This document shows positions 16,857-24,225 of a stretch of 41,037 nucleotides of DNA, piece by piece. A program made the position numbers and the translations under genes. Location of the stretch: contig JAILCP010000101.1 in NCBI GenBank assembly GCA_024680055.1, positions 1-41,037 on the forward strand, in the 5' to 3' direction. This DNA is from Lachnospiraceae bacterium. GTDB taxonomy: Bacteria > Bacillota > Clostridia > Lachnospirales > Lachnospiraceae. Every line of letters starts with the position of its first letter. Position 1 is the first letter of the stretch. Below the pieces are notes generated by a model, which did not search any database, was not told where the DNA came from, and worked only from the letters and a program-made list of their open reading frames with translations.

Positions 16857-17450
16857 TTAAATACTGTCCAAACCACCGTTTACAAATTTTCCAAGTAATT
16901 CCTGCAAATGATACCACTTGGAGGTTTTACACCAATACTGTCCCTGATTCACAGCGAAAGATCCGTGTAAAATAAATTGAAATATAACTTCTGCATCTGC
17001 CTCTGATATACCCCCTCTTTCCATAAGACCGGGTACAACTTTACTTCTCTCATGGCTTGCTATTTTTCCTATAATATAATCTGTAAGCCCCGCATCCATA
17101 AAAAGATCACGATACTTTCCGGAATCTGCAATTCGCTGACACGCAGGAAGCAGTGCATCCTTTTCCTTCATTGCAGCAGCATCCCCATTCTTTACCACAT
17201 CCAGCGTATCAAGAAGGGTACCCTCTTCCTCTTCGGAGAACATCAGAGCATCCTCCAATATGGTATCCAGCACTTCATTCATATCTTTATAATGAAGATA
17301 GAAGGTCGCCCTGGAAATCTCTGCCTGCTTACAAATCTTTGTCACGTTAATCTGGTCATAACTCATGTCCTGTTCCAGCTCAAGCAAGGCATCTTTAATA
17401 ACCTCTTTGGTATATAAGGTTCGTCGATCTGTCTTTCTAACTTTTTCCAT
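16857..17450 (-). CDS. TetR-family transcriptional regulator
   Basis: The 197-residue protein has an N-terminal TetR helix-turn-helix (residues about 34-53, INVTKICKQAEISRATFYLHYKD) and an all-helical ligand domain with no close family signature. ATG 17450 is preferred over the in-frame GTG 17462, which overlaps the AAAGG ribosome site. Downstream on the same strand is the reductase-like gene; divergent is the sirtuin pair. Its promoter shares a -35 segment with the sirtuin promoter, so it likely represses both directions. The effector is unknown. Confidence 0.9.
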   Translation of the reverse strand: MEKVRKTDRRTLYTKEVIKDALLELEQDMSYDQINVTKICKQAEISRATFYLHYKDMNEVLDTILEDALMFSEEEEGTLLDTLDVVKNGDAAAMKEKDALLPACQRIADSGKYRDLFMDAGLTDYIIGKIASHERSKVVPGLMERGGISEADAEVIFQFILHGSFAVNQGQYWCKTSKWYHLQELLGKFVNGGLDSI

Positions 17451-17528
17451 GAATATATACACCTTTCTGTTTTTGTCAAATTTATTTACATATTTTAAAA
17501 AGTGTTATTCTATCTTTACTTTGTTTCT

Positions 17529-17557
17529 ATCATAATAATTTCTGAACATGTTGTCAA
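17529..17557 (-). promoter_or_regulatory. Promoter of the TetR-reductase unit
   Basis: Minus strand TTGACA, 17-base spacer, TATGAT. Its -35 box overlaps the -35 box of the opposite-facing sirtuin promoter, and the spacer holds the palindrome AACATGTT (17545-17552), a candidate TetR contact. Confidence 0.7.
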
Positions 17558-17578
17558 TCACTATTCATTTTGTATAGA
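17551..17578 (+). promoter_or_regulatory. Promoter of the class M-like sirtuin pair
   Basis: TTGTCA, 16-base spacer, TATAGA, about 14 bases before the ATG at 17592. The leader is very short, just enough for the CGGAGG ribosome site. Confidence 0.6.
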
Positions 17579-17591
17579 AACGGAGGATATT

Positions 17592-18563
17592 ATGACATAC
17601 TTTGAAGATCTTGTTACCGAGGCTCAGATGCATTATTCCTATCACTACGGGCTCTATGCCAATGGGGACAGTATTTATCCGCTTTCCTCAAAAAAGCCTC
17701 TTCCATATGAACAACTAATCAGTGAATTTTCCAGGCTGGTAAAAAACAGTGACTGTATCATTGTTGGCGGTGCCTCCGGATTGTCTGCAGCCGGAGGCGG
17801 CGACTTTTATTATGAAGATAATGAGTCCTATCGGAAATACTTTGGAAAGTATGCAAAGAAATACGGTTTTAAAGGAGCATTTGCCGGTACCATGGCCCGT
17901 TGGGACACCCGTGAAGAATTCTGGGGTTATCTTGCCACCTTTTTAAACACCACCCAAAATGCCCCTTTGAGGCAACCCTATAAAGATTTACACCAGATTA
18001 TTAAAGAAAAGGATTTCTTCATCCTGACCACCAATCAGGATACTCAGTTTTTAAAGCTGTATCCCGAGGCAAAAGTGGCAGAAATTCAAGGCGATCACAG
18101 ATTTTTCCAATGCTCTTGTTGCTGCACCGATGAAGTATTTGATGCAACAGAACCTGTTCGCCATATGATAGAAGAAATGGGTGATGATACGGCGATTCCC
18201 ACTGATTTGATTCCACGCTGTCCGCATTGTGGCAGAGAAGCATTTCCCTGGGTAAGAGGATATGGTAATTTCCTAACCGGTAAAAAGTATCAAGAGGAAT
18301 ATGAAAAGATTTCCAAATACCTTTTATCCCATAAAGATAAAAAAATCCTTTTCCTTGAACTTGGGGTCGGCCGTATGACACCTATGTTTATTCAAGAACC
18401 CTTTTGGTATTTAACAAAAACATTGCCAAAGGCCAACTACATCTCTGTAAATATGGAATATGCACTTTTACCACAAAGCATTGAAGACAAGGGAATTGCG
18501 ATTACCGGGGATATAGGAAAGGTTTTATCGGACGTAAAAAAGGAGATGTATTATGAAGAATAA
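17592..18563 (+). CDS. Class M-like (SirTM) sirtuin-fold protein
   Basis: This 323-residue protein has a sirtuin fold of the SirTM type, not the deacylase type. The nucleotide loop reads GGASGLSAAGG (59-69), TTNQD (146-150) stands where deacylases have TQNID, and the usual catalytic HG is replaced by GDHR (167-170). A zinc ribbon follows: FFQCSCCC (C174-C178) and LIPRCPHC (C210, C213). Then come ELGVGRMTPMFI (256-267) and ITGDIG. Known SirTM enzymes are NAD-dependent mono-ADP-ribosyltransferases paired with a macrodomain protein and a lipoylated carrier; none of those partners is in this window. ATG 17592 has CGGAGG upstream; an earlier in-frame ATG lacks one. It overlaps the next gene by 11 bases. 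Confidence 0.8.
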   Translation: MTYFEDLVTEAQMHYSYHYGLYANGDSIYPLSSKKPLPYEQLISEFSRLVKNSDCIIVGGASGLSAAGGGDFYYEDNESYRKYFGKYAKKYGFKGAFAGTMARWDTREEFWGYLATFLNTTQNAPLRQPYKDLHQIIKEKDFFILTTNQDTQFLKLYPEAKVAEIQGDHRFFQCSCCCTDEVFDATEPVRHMIEEMGDDTAIPTDLIPRCPHCGREAFPWVRGYGNFLTGKKYQEEYEKISKYLLSHKDKKILFLELGVGRMTPMFIQEPFWYLTKTLPKANYISVNMEYALLPQSIEDKGIAITGDIGKVLSDVKKEMYYEE

Positions 18564-19239
18564 TTATACAATGACCAGAAAGATTATAAACGACGCAGAT
18601 GCCCTTTTAATCACAGCCAGTAATGGTCTGTCCATCGCCGAAGGATACCATATTTTTGCCGATAATGAGGATTTTAAATCTTATTTTGGAACCTATAGGG
18701 AAAAATATGGTATTGACTGCCTTATCCGCGGAGTCTTTACCCCTATGTTTTTAACAGATAAGGAAAGTTATATGCATACTGTACATAAATATCTCATTGA
18801 TGACTATACTCCCCGGGAAACCATGAAAAACCTGTTGAATCTAGTAATAAACAAGGATTATTTTGTCCTTACTTCCAATGGGGATACTCACTTTCAATTG
18901 TGCGGCTTTCATCCGGATAAAATTTTTGAAATCGAAGGTAATTTTGATGGATTGGAAGAAATGAGTAGTGAATGGCAAATGCAACAACATCGCTTTCAAC
19001 AATTTCTTTCAAAGCATAAAGATAAAAAACTGGTTTTACTTGAACTTGGTATCGGTGCACAAAATCAGATAATCAAAGCTCCCACCATGAAGCTGGTGGA
19101 AGAACATAAAAACTGGTTTTTCATCACCCTAAACATGGCCGGTCAAATAAACATCTTGGATTCTATAAAACATCGATCCATCACTATAAAAGGAGACATT
19201 TCAGATTCCCTGAAACATCTCCTTACTACAGAATTATAA
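18553..19239 (+). CDS. Short SirTM-like sirtuin-fold protein lacking the zinc ribbon
   Basis: The 228-residue product is a diverged copy of the upstream protein. Shared blocks are ITASNGLSIAEG (20-31), EDFKSYFGTYREKYG, YFVLTSNGDTHF (103-114), KIFEIEGNFDG, KHKDKKLVLLELGIG (154-168) and ITIKGDISDSLK near the end. About 50 residues holding the zinc ribbon are missing between EGNFDG and QQFLSKHKDKK, and no Cys pair remains. The Rossmann core seems whole, so NAD binding is possible, but activity is doubtful. It may be a regulatory partner of the first protein. AGGAG precedes the ATG within the upstream gene, so translation is coupled. Its stop abuts the convergent yeiH-type stop. Confidence 0.75.
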   Translation: MKNNYTMTRKIINDADALLITASNGLSIAEGYHIFADNEDFKSYFGTYREKYGIDCLIRGVFTPMFLTDKESYMHTVHKYLIDDYTPRETMKNLLNLVINKDYFVLTSNGDTHFQLCGFHPDKIFEIEGNFDGLEEMSSEWQMQQHRFQQFLSKHKDKKLVLLELGIGAQNQIIKAPTMKLVEEHKNWFFITLNMAGQINILDSIKHRSITIKGDISDSLKHLLTTEL

Positions 19240-20268
19240 TTACCAGATTCCCATAACATGCTGCATCAAAAGGCTGACTAAGGTAATGCCAATCCAACAA
19301 CATCCTCCAAGAAGGATGGGTTTTCCTCCGGACTTGATTAACTTAACCACATTACTGTTCAATCCTATGGCTGCCATGGCCATAATAATGAAGAACTTGG
19401 ACAATTCTTTTAAAGGCTGGAATAATTCCGGATTCACACCCATGGAAATACTTACTGTAGTAATGATGGCTGCTAAAATAAAATATAAAATAAACATTGG
19501 GAAGGCTCTTTTTAAACTAAAGTTGCCGGATGATTTTCCTTTACTTCCGGACCGGATGGCTGCCAAGCCCATGGTAATTGGAATTATTGCCAGAGTTCTT
19601 GTCAATTTTACCGTAACCGCCTTATCCAGGGTCGCACTTCCAAGACCCCACATACTGTCCCAGGTTGCTGCCGCTGCTGTTACGGATGAGGTATCATTAA
19701 TGGCAGTTCCGGCAAAAATTCCAAACACATCTCCTGTTCCTGTTGCAAATCCCAAGGCTTTTCCAAGCATTGGAAAAAAGATTGCCGCCAACACGTTAAA
19801 AAAGAAAATAACCGATATGGACTGGGCCACTTCCGTATCATCTGCATCGATCACCGGTGCTGTGGCTGCAATGGCGGATCCGCCACATATGGAGGAACCA
19901 ACTCCTACCAGGGTGGCTGTATTGGCCGGGATATTCATCACACGTTTTAACACGGTGGCAATAATCAATGATGTGGCTATAGTACATACAATAATTGGGA
20001 GAGACTGCTTACCGGTCTCTAAAATAACACCCAGGTTCATTCCAAACCCAAGTAATACCACCGCTGTTTGTAGAACGATTTTGGATGTCCATTTGATTCC
20101 TTGTGCTGCACTTTTTTTATCCTGCCAAACTAGGGTAATCAGCATTCCTGCAATAATTGCAATAACGGCGCCTCCTATAATGGGAAATTGTTTTCCCAAC
20201 AGCCAGGACGGCACTGCAATGATAAAACAGGTTAAAATACCCGGTGCATTCTTTTTTATAAATTCCAT
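19240..20268 (-). CDS. YeiH-type putative sulfate exporter family transporter
   Basis: The 342-residue membrane protein has about ten hydrophobic segments and UPF0324/YeiH family motifs: VLLGFGMNLG, GVGSSICGGSAIAATAPVI and GTAINDTSSVTAAA. Members are predicted anion exporters; the substrate is not settled. ATG 20268 is chosen since AAAGGTG stands about eight bases upstream; the longer frame to 20316 lacks a ribosome site. A LysR gene is divergent, the usual YeiH-YeiE/CysL layout. The reverse strand over this gene also has a long open frame, which I read as a codon-bias shadow. Confidence 0.9.
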   Translation of the reverse strand: MEFIKKNAPGILTCFIIAVPSWLLGKQFPIIGGAVIAIIAGMLITLVWQDKKSAAQGIKWTSKIVLQTAVVLLGFGMNLGVILETGKQSLPIIVCTIATSLIIATVLKRVMNIPANTATLVGVGSSICGGSAIAATAPVIDADDTEVAQSISVIFFFNVLAAIFFPMLGKALGFATGTGDVFGIFAGTAINDTSSVTAAAATWDSMWGLGSATLDKAVTVKLTRTLAIIPITMGLAAIRSGSKGKSSGNFSLKRAFPMFILYFILAAIITTVSISMGVNPELFQPLKELSKFFIIMAMAAIGLNSNVVKLIKSGGKPILLGGCCWIGITLVSLLMQHVMGIW

Positions 20269-20321
20269 TTCATTCACCTTTCTATTCTCGGAAATTCTTC
20301 TGTTTCCTTTGGTCAAGCCCT

Positions 20322-20350
20322 ATTATAACAATTGCTTTTCATTATGGAAA
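20322..20350 (-). promoter_or_regulatory. Promoter of the YeiH-type gene
   Basis: Minus strand TTTCCA, 17-base spacer, TATAAT, about 50 bases upstream of the ATG. Confidence 0.55.
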
Positions 20351-20363
20351 ATTATATAATTTT
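20348..20363. promoter_or_regulatory. 16-bp perfect palindrome, candidate LysR operator
   Basis: AAAATTATATAATTTT is its own reverse complement. It overlaps the -35 box of the yeiH-type promoter and lies about 40 bases before the LysR start, where an autoregulating LysR protein would bind. Confidence 0.5.
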
Positions 20364-20400
20364 ATGTATCAATAAATCTATATTATGTATAGGAGGATCT

Positions 20401-21303
20401 ATGCTTGATTTTCGAACGGAAACCTTTTTAACCGTATGCAAAACCATGAACTTTACCAAGGCAGCAAAACTGCTCCACATTACCCAACCGGCAGTTTCCC
20501 AGCATATAAAATATCTGGAGAAGGTGTATGATGTACCCCTTTTTGTATATCACAATAAAGAACTACATCTTACAAAACAGGGACAGCTTTTGAAAAAACG
20601 GCTTCTTACCATGAAAAATGATGAGAAGTATTTACACCAGGAATTAAAACAATCGGAAAAAGTTTATGACACCCTGTCTATCGGTGTTACCATGACCATT
20701 GGAGAATACGCGGTGATTCATGCGCTCTCAGAATTCCAAAAGAATCACGAAAACTTAAATCTAAATATATTTTATAGAAATACGGTACAGCTCCTTCGTC
20801 TGTTAAAAGAAGGCACCATTCAGTTTGCTTTGGTGGAAGGAAATTATCCCGGTGCGGAATACGAAAAGCTAAACTATAGTACGGAAGACTATATTGCTGT
20901 CTGTGCAAAAGATCACCCTTCGTTAAAAACACCCGCTCAAATGAAAGATCTGATTGATCAACGTCTTTTGGTTCGTGAAAAAGGCTCCGGTACCAGAAAT
21001 ATTCTGGAAGAAAATCTAAAAGCCAGAGGCCTTTCCCTTACTGACTTCAAGCGTTATACCACAGTGGAGAACATGCATACTTTGATTGGACTTCTAAAGA
21101 AAGACTGCGGCATCTCTTTTATGTATAAAGTAGCGGTGGAAGAAGAGCTTTCCGCCGGTATTTTAAGAGAAATCCAATTGGAAGATTTTAAAATGAAACA
21201 CGACTTTGATTTTATATGGCCAAAGGATAGTATCTATTCGTCAAACTTTTATACACTCTGTAAAGAAATAATGGAATACAATAAAAACGCCTCCACAACC
21301 TAA
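20401..21303 (+). CDS. LysR-family regulator, divergent to the YeiH-type transporter
   Basis: The 300-residue protein has a winged helix-turn-helix at residues 18-37 (FTKAAKLLHITQPAVSQHIKYLE) and a two-lobed periplasmic-binding-like effector domain. ATG 20401 has AGGAGG seven bases upstream; an earlier in-frame ATG lacks one. The divergent layout with yeiH suggests it controls that exporter, as YeiE or CysL do elsewhere. The effector may be a sulfur metabolite, by analogy only. Its stop codon lies inside the loop of a bidirectional terminator. Confidence 0.92.
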   Translation: MLDFRTETFLTVCKTMNFTKAAKLLHITQPAVSQHIKYLEKVYDVPLFVYHNKELHLTKQGQLLKKRLLTMKNDEKYLHQELKQSEKVYDTLSIGVTMTIGEYAVIHALSEFQKNHENLNLNIFYRNTVQLLRLLKEGTIQFALVEGNYPGAEYEKLNYSTEDYIAVCAKDHPSLKTPAQMKDLIDQRLLVREKGSGTRNILEENLKARGLSLTDFKRYTTVENMHTLIGLLKKDCGISFMYKVAVEEELSAGILREIQLEDFKMKHDFDFIWPKDSIYSSNFYTLCKEIMEYNKNASTT

Positions 21304-21320
21304 TGGTGCGAAGGCGTTTT
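21284..21320. terminator. Bidirectional terminator between lysR and nhaC
   Basis: AAAACGCCT pairs with AGGCGTTTT, with an inner CCA/TGG pairing, across the lysR stop codon. It can end both convergent transcripts. Confidence 0.75.
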
Positions 21321-21328
21321 CCTCTCTC

Positions 21329-22870
21329 TTAGTTTTCTGCGGACATCTGAGTTTTTCCCGATGCTGCTACGCTTTTATTACTAATTGTATAGCGTACATA
21401 TAACGTGATTCCCATCAATATCATGGCAATCGGAAGTGCCAGCCAAGCAGTTTTTACAAATCCTGCAATAACATAGCTTACAAAGCTGACTGCTGCCACG
21501 GTGATGGCATATGGCAATTGAGTGGATACATGTGTGATATGATCGCATTTGGCTCCTGCGGATGCCATAATGGTTGTATCCGAAATCGGTGAACAGTGGT
21601 CACCGCATACAGCACCTGCCATACATGCTGAAATACAAATAATTGATAATGGGTTGGAAGCATCAAATACACTCTGAACAATCGGAATTAAAATTCCAAA
21701 AGTTCCCCAGCTTGTTCCTGTGGCAAATGCCAGGAAACATCCGATTAAGAATACGATTGCCGGTAAAAATGCTGCCATACCTCCTGCATAAGCATTAACA
21801 ATGGATGCTACAAATTCTTTGGCTCCCAAAGAATCCGTCATAGCTTTCAAACTCCATGCCAGGGTTAAAATAAGAATGGCCGGAACCATTGCCTTAAATC
21901 CTTCCGGAATACTATCCATCATTTCTCTGAAGGAAATGGTTTTTCTAAACAGATAGTAAACAATTGTAATAATCAATGCAATTGCAGATCCAAGCATCAA
22001 TCCAACGGAAGCATCGGAGTTGGAGAAGGCTGTAATAAAGCTTTCACCACCAAAGAATCCACCGGAATAAATCATTCCAATCACACAACTGATAATCAAA
22101 GTTACAATCGGGAATACCAAATCTAAAATATTACCGTTGGCACTTACCTGCTCTTCCGATTCATCGGTAAAAGTATGTACTCCAGAGAATAAGTCGTTAT
22201 TTTCAATGGCGTTCTTTTCATGTCTTGCCATAGGGCCAAAATCCAATTTCAAAACTGCGATTCCAATCATCATAACAATGGTAAGAATGGCATAAAAGTT
22301 ATACGGAATTGCACGAATGAAAAGCTGTAATCCTTTTCCGTCCTCCGCAAATCCCGCAACTGCTGCTGCCCAGGAAGATACCGGAGCAATAATACAAATA
22401 GGAGCTGCTGTGGCATCGATTAAATAAGCCAACTTTGCTCTGGAAATGCGATGTTCATCTGCCACCGGTCTCATTACAGAACCTACGGTAAGACAGTTAA
22501 AATAATCGTCAATAAAAATCATAACACCAAGACAAATGGTAGCAAGCTGAGCACCTGCTCGTGACTTAATATGTCGTTTTGCAAATTCTCCAAAAGCCCT
22601 TGAACCACCGGTCTTGTTCATCAAACAAACCATAATACCAAGCATTACAAGGAATACCAAAATTCCCACATTGTAGCTGTCAGTTAATACGGCTACAATT
22701 CCATCCTGAAACACATGATTGATGGTTCCTTCAAATGCAAACCCGGAGAATAAAGCTCCTCCAACAACAATTCCAATAAATAGTGAGGAATATACCTCTT
22801 TTGTTACTAATGCCAAAACAATGGCAATAATTGCCGGTAGTAACGCCCAGCCTGTTGAATAAAAATCCAT
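21329..22870 (-). CDS. NhaC-family antiporter, probable lysine-related transporter
   Basis: The 513-residue membrane protein has about twelve hydrophobic segments and NhaC-family marks: MIFIDDYFNCLTVGSVMRPVADEHRISRAKLAYLIDATAAPICIIAPVSSW, ATGTSWGTFGILIPI and GDHCSPISDTTIMAS. Ordinary NhaC proteins exchange sodium and protons. This one is preceded by a lysine riboswitch, and NhaC-family members under lysine elements have been proposed as lysine transporters (LysW). Lysine transport is therefore the better guess here. ATG 22870 is chosen because AAGGAG lies seven bases upstream; the longer frame to 22897 has none. Confidence 0.92.
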   Translation of the reverse strand: MDFYSTGWALLPAIIAIVLALVTKEVYSSLFIGIVVGGALFSGFAFEGTINHVFQDGIVAVLTDSYNVGILVFLVMLGIMVCLMNKTGGSRAFGEFAKRHIKSRAGAQLATICLGVMIFIDDYFNCLTVGSVMRPVADEHRISRAKLAYLIDATAAPICIIAPVSSWAAAVAGFAEDGKGLQLFIRAIPYNFYAILTIVMMIGIAVLKLDFGPMARHEKNAIENNDLFSGVHTFTDESEEQVSANGNILDLVFPIVTLIISCVIGMIYSGGFFGGESFITAFSNSDASVGLMLGSAIALIITIVYYLFRKTISFREMMDSIPEGFKAMVPAILILTLAWSLKAMTDSLGAKEFVASIVNAYAGGMAAFLPAIVFLIGCFLAFATGTSWGTFGILIPIVQSVFDASNPLSIICISACMAGAVCGDHCSPISDTTIMASAGAKCDHITHVSTQLPYAITVAAVSFVSYVIAGFVKTAWLALPIAMILMGITLYVRYTISNKSVAASGKTQMSAEN

Positions 22871-22963
22871 GACAGTTCTCCTTTCAAACTGTGACATGGT
22901 CGCAACAACGATTCACTTTCCGCACCCTCTTATTCCATGACTCGCTTCGTATACTAATGAATT

Positions 22964-23001
22964 AAAAAAACCACGTACACGAAGACATATCATGTACATG
23001 G
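22964..23001 (-). terminator. Riboswitch expression-platform terminator
   Basis: On the minus strand CCATGTACAT pairs with GTGTACGTGG, followed by seven T. It directly follows the lysine aptamer and precedes nhaC, so lysine binding probably causes early termination. Confidence 0.85.
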
Positions 23002-23200
23002 CATAAGATTCCTTTATGTACCGACAGCTCTCCGCTTTCGCGACAGTCATACAAATCTTCTCTGTATGCCCGGGTTACCAAAGGAAAAAGACATTTCCCT
23101 TGCCCTCGGCGATTTCTCCTTTCAAAACGTTGCGGTGTCTTCCGTAATCAACGAATCTACTCTTATCAATCGCAGCCTCTATCGTCACTTCATTAAGTTG
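23002..23200 (-). ncRNA. Lysine riboswitch (L-box) upstream of nhaC
   Basis: The minus strand shows the conserved L-box blocks in order: GACGATAGAGGCTGCG (from 23186), AGAGTAG, GAAAGGAGAAATCGCCGA, the GGTAACCCGGGC block, GACTGTCGCGAAAGCGGAGAG, then a terminator. These match lysine-aptamer core positions (GAUAGAGG, GAAAGGAG, CGCCGA, ACUGUC, GGAG). It starts about 10 bases after the predicted transcription start. It should shut off nhaC when lysine is plentiful. Confidence 0.93.
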
Positions 23201-23211
23201 TTCTTTGTTTC

Positions 23212-23239
23212 AGTATAGTGGATATTTACAATTTGTCAA
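23212..23239 (-). promoter_or_regulatory. Promoter of the lysine riboswitch-nhaC transcript
   Basis: Minus strand TTGACA, 16-base spacer, TATACT, between the LysR stop and the aptamer. Confidence 0.8.
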
Positions 23240-23257
23240 GGATAAATTTGTATATTT

Positions 23258-24115
23258 TTATTTTTCTTCGGAAAAACTATCCAAAACAAAGTCCACAAAT
23301 TTACGCACCTTTCCTCCGAATTTATTGGGAGTGGCAAGTCCAATGGTTCGATAAACTTCCGGTTTAATCGGCAACACTTTTACATTATCCGGAACAGAAT
23401 AAATGGACAGTTTTGGTAAAAGAGTTGCTCCAAGACCCCTGCTTACCATATTTACCAGAGTGGAATCGTCATCACATACAACGGACAGGCTGTTTTTCGG
23501 TAAATTCTCCAGCACCGAATCCAAGTTGTTATTGGCCGACATAATAAACGGCAGAGCAAAAAAGTCCTCCTGAGTAATGTAATCTTTCCATTCTTCCTTC
23601 ATCAAAGCATCCGGCACAACGGCGCAATACGGGTCTTCCATAAGAGGAAACCATCTTGCCCCTTTGGCATGAACCTCATCAGCAAACAATAAATCAATCT
23701 CCGAATTGATCAGCCAACCATTTAATTCCTCAGATCCAATATGTAAATCAAACAGTGCCTCTTTTGCCACATCCTGATAGTTTTTCATTAATGTTGGTAA
23801 AAAAGTATTGGCCACACTGGAGTAGGTCCCGATACGAATTGGGGTATTTTCCGCTGAAGATACCTCCTTTGCCGTACTCATCAACTTCTTAATGGATGTA
23901 TCCACATCAATGATAAAAGGTAACAAGGCCTCTCCCTCCGGCGTCAAATTAATTCCGTTGTGCTGACGGTTCAAAAGCTTACACCCGATTTCATTTTCAA
24001 AATTATTCATTACCTGGGTTACCGCCGACTGGGTACAATGCAACTGTTCTGCTGCCTTGGAAAAGCTGCCGTTTTTCACTGTGGCAAGAAAAACCTCTAT
24101 TCTTCGATCATCCAT
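23258..24115 (-). CDS. LysR-family transcriptional regulator
   Basis: The 285-residue protein has a LysR winged helix-turn-helix (residues about 18-37, FSKAAEQLHCTQSAVTQVMNNFE) and a substrate-binding-like C-terminal domain. It is closer to amino-acid or general LysR types than to the YeiE type, but the effector is not readable. It sits upstream of the riboswitch-controlled nhaC on the same strand, with its own promoter and an inverted repeat in its leader. Whether it controls nhaC is unknown; the riboswitch unit has its own promoter. Confidence 0.9.
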   Translation of the reverse strand: MDDRRIEVFLATVKNGSFSKAAEQLHCTQSAVTQVMNNFENEIGCKLLNRQHNGINLTPEGEALLPFIIDVDTSIKKLMSTAKEVSSAENTPIRIGTYSSVANTFLPTLMKNYQDVAKEALFDLHIGSEELNGWLINSEIDLLFADEVHAKGARWFPLMEDPYCAVVPDALMKEEWKDYITQEDFFALPFIMSANNNLDSVLENLPKNSLSVVCDDDSTLVNMVSRGLGATLLPKLSIYSVPDNVKVLPIKPEVYRTIGLATPNKFGGKVRKFVDFVLDSFSEEK

Positions 24116-24153
24116 TTTGATACTCCTATTACCTTTTATAAATATACGTTTTT

Positions 24154-24170
24154 TATTAGTCGAACTAATA
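24154..24170. promoter_or_regulatory. Inverted repeat near the LysR transcription start
   Basis: TATTAGT-cga-ACTAATA, 7-bp arms, at the predicted transcription start of the LysR gene. A candidate autoregulatory operator. Confidence 0.45.
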
Positions 24171-24175
24171 TCAAC

Positions 24176-24204
24176 ATTATAATGTCTTTATTCCCAAAAT
24201 TCAA
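24176..24204 (-). promoter_or_regulatory. Promoter of the second LysR gene
   Basis: Minus strand TTGAAT, 17-base spacer, TATAAT, about 60 bases before the ATG. It lies downstream of the structured RNA region, so LysR does not need transcription through that RNA. Confidence 0.7.
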
Positions 24205-24219
24205 CTGTAGTCTTATAAT
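24191..24219 (+). promoter_or_regulatory. Possible plus-strand promoter for the structured RNA
   Basis: TTCCCA (four of six matches to TTGACA), 17-base spacer, TATAAT, which would start transcription near 24226. It overlaps the opposite LysR promoter. Confidence 0.4.
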
Positions 24220-24225
24220 AACACT

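Noticed and set aside
19286-20359. 357-codon open frame on the plus strand opposite the yeiH-type gene
   Set aside because: It has no ribosome site or family pattern, and it mirrors the codons of a well-supported transporter gene.
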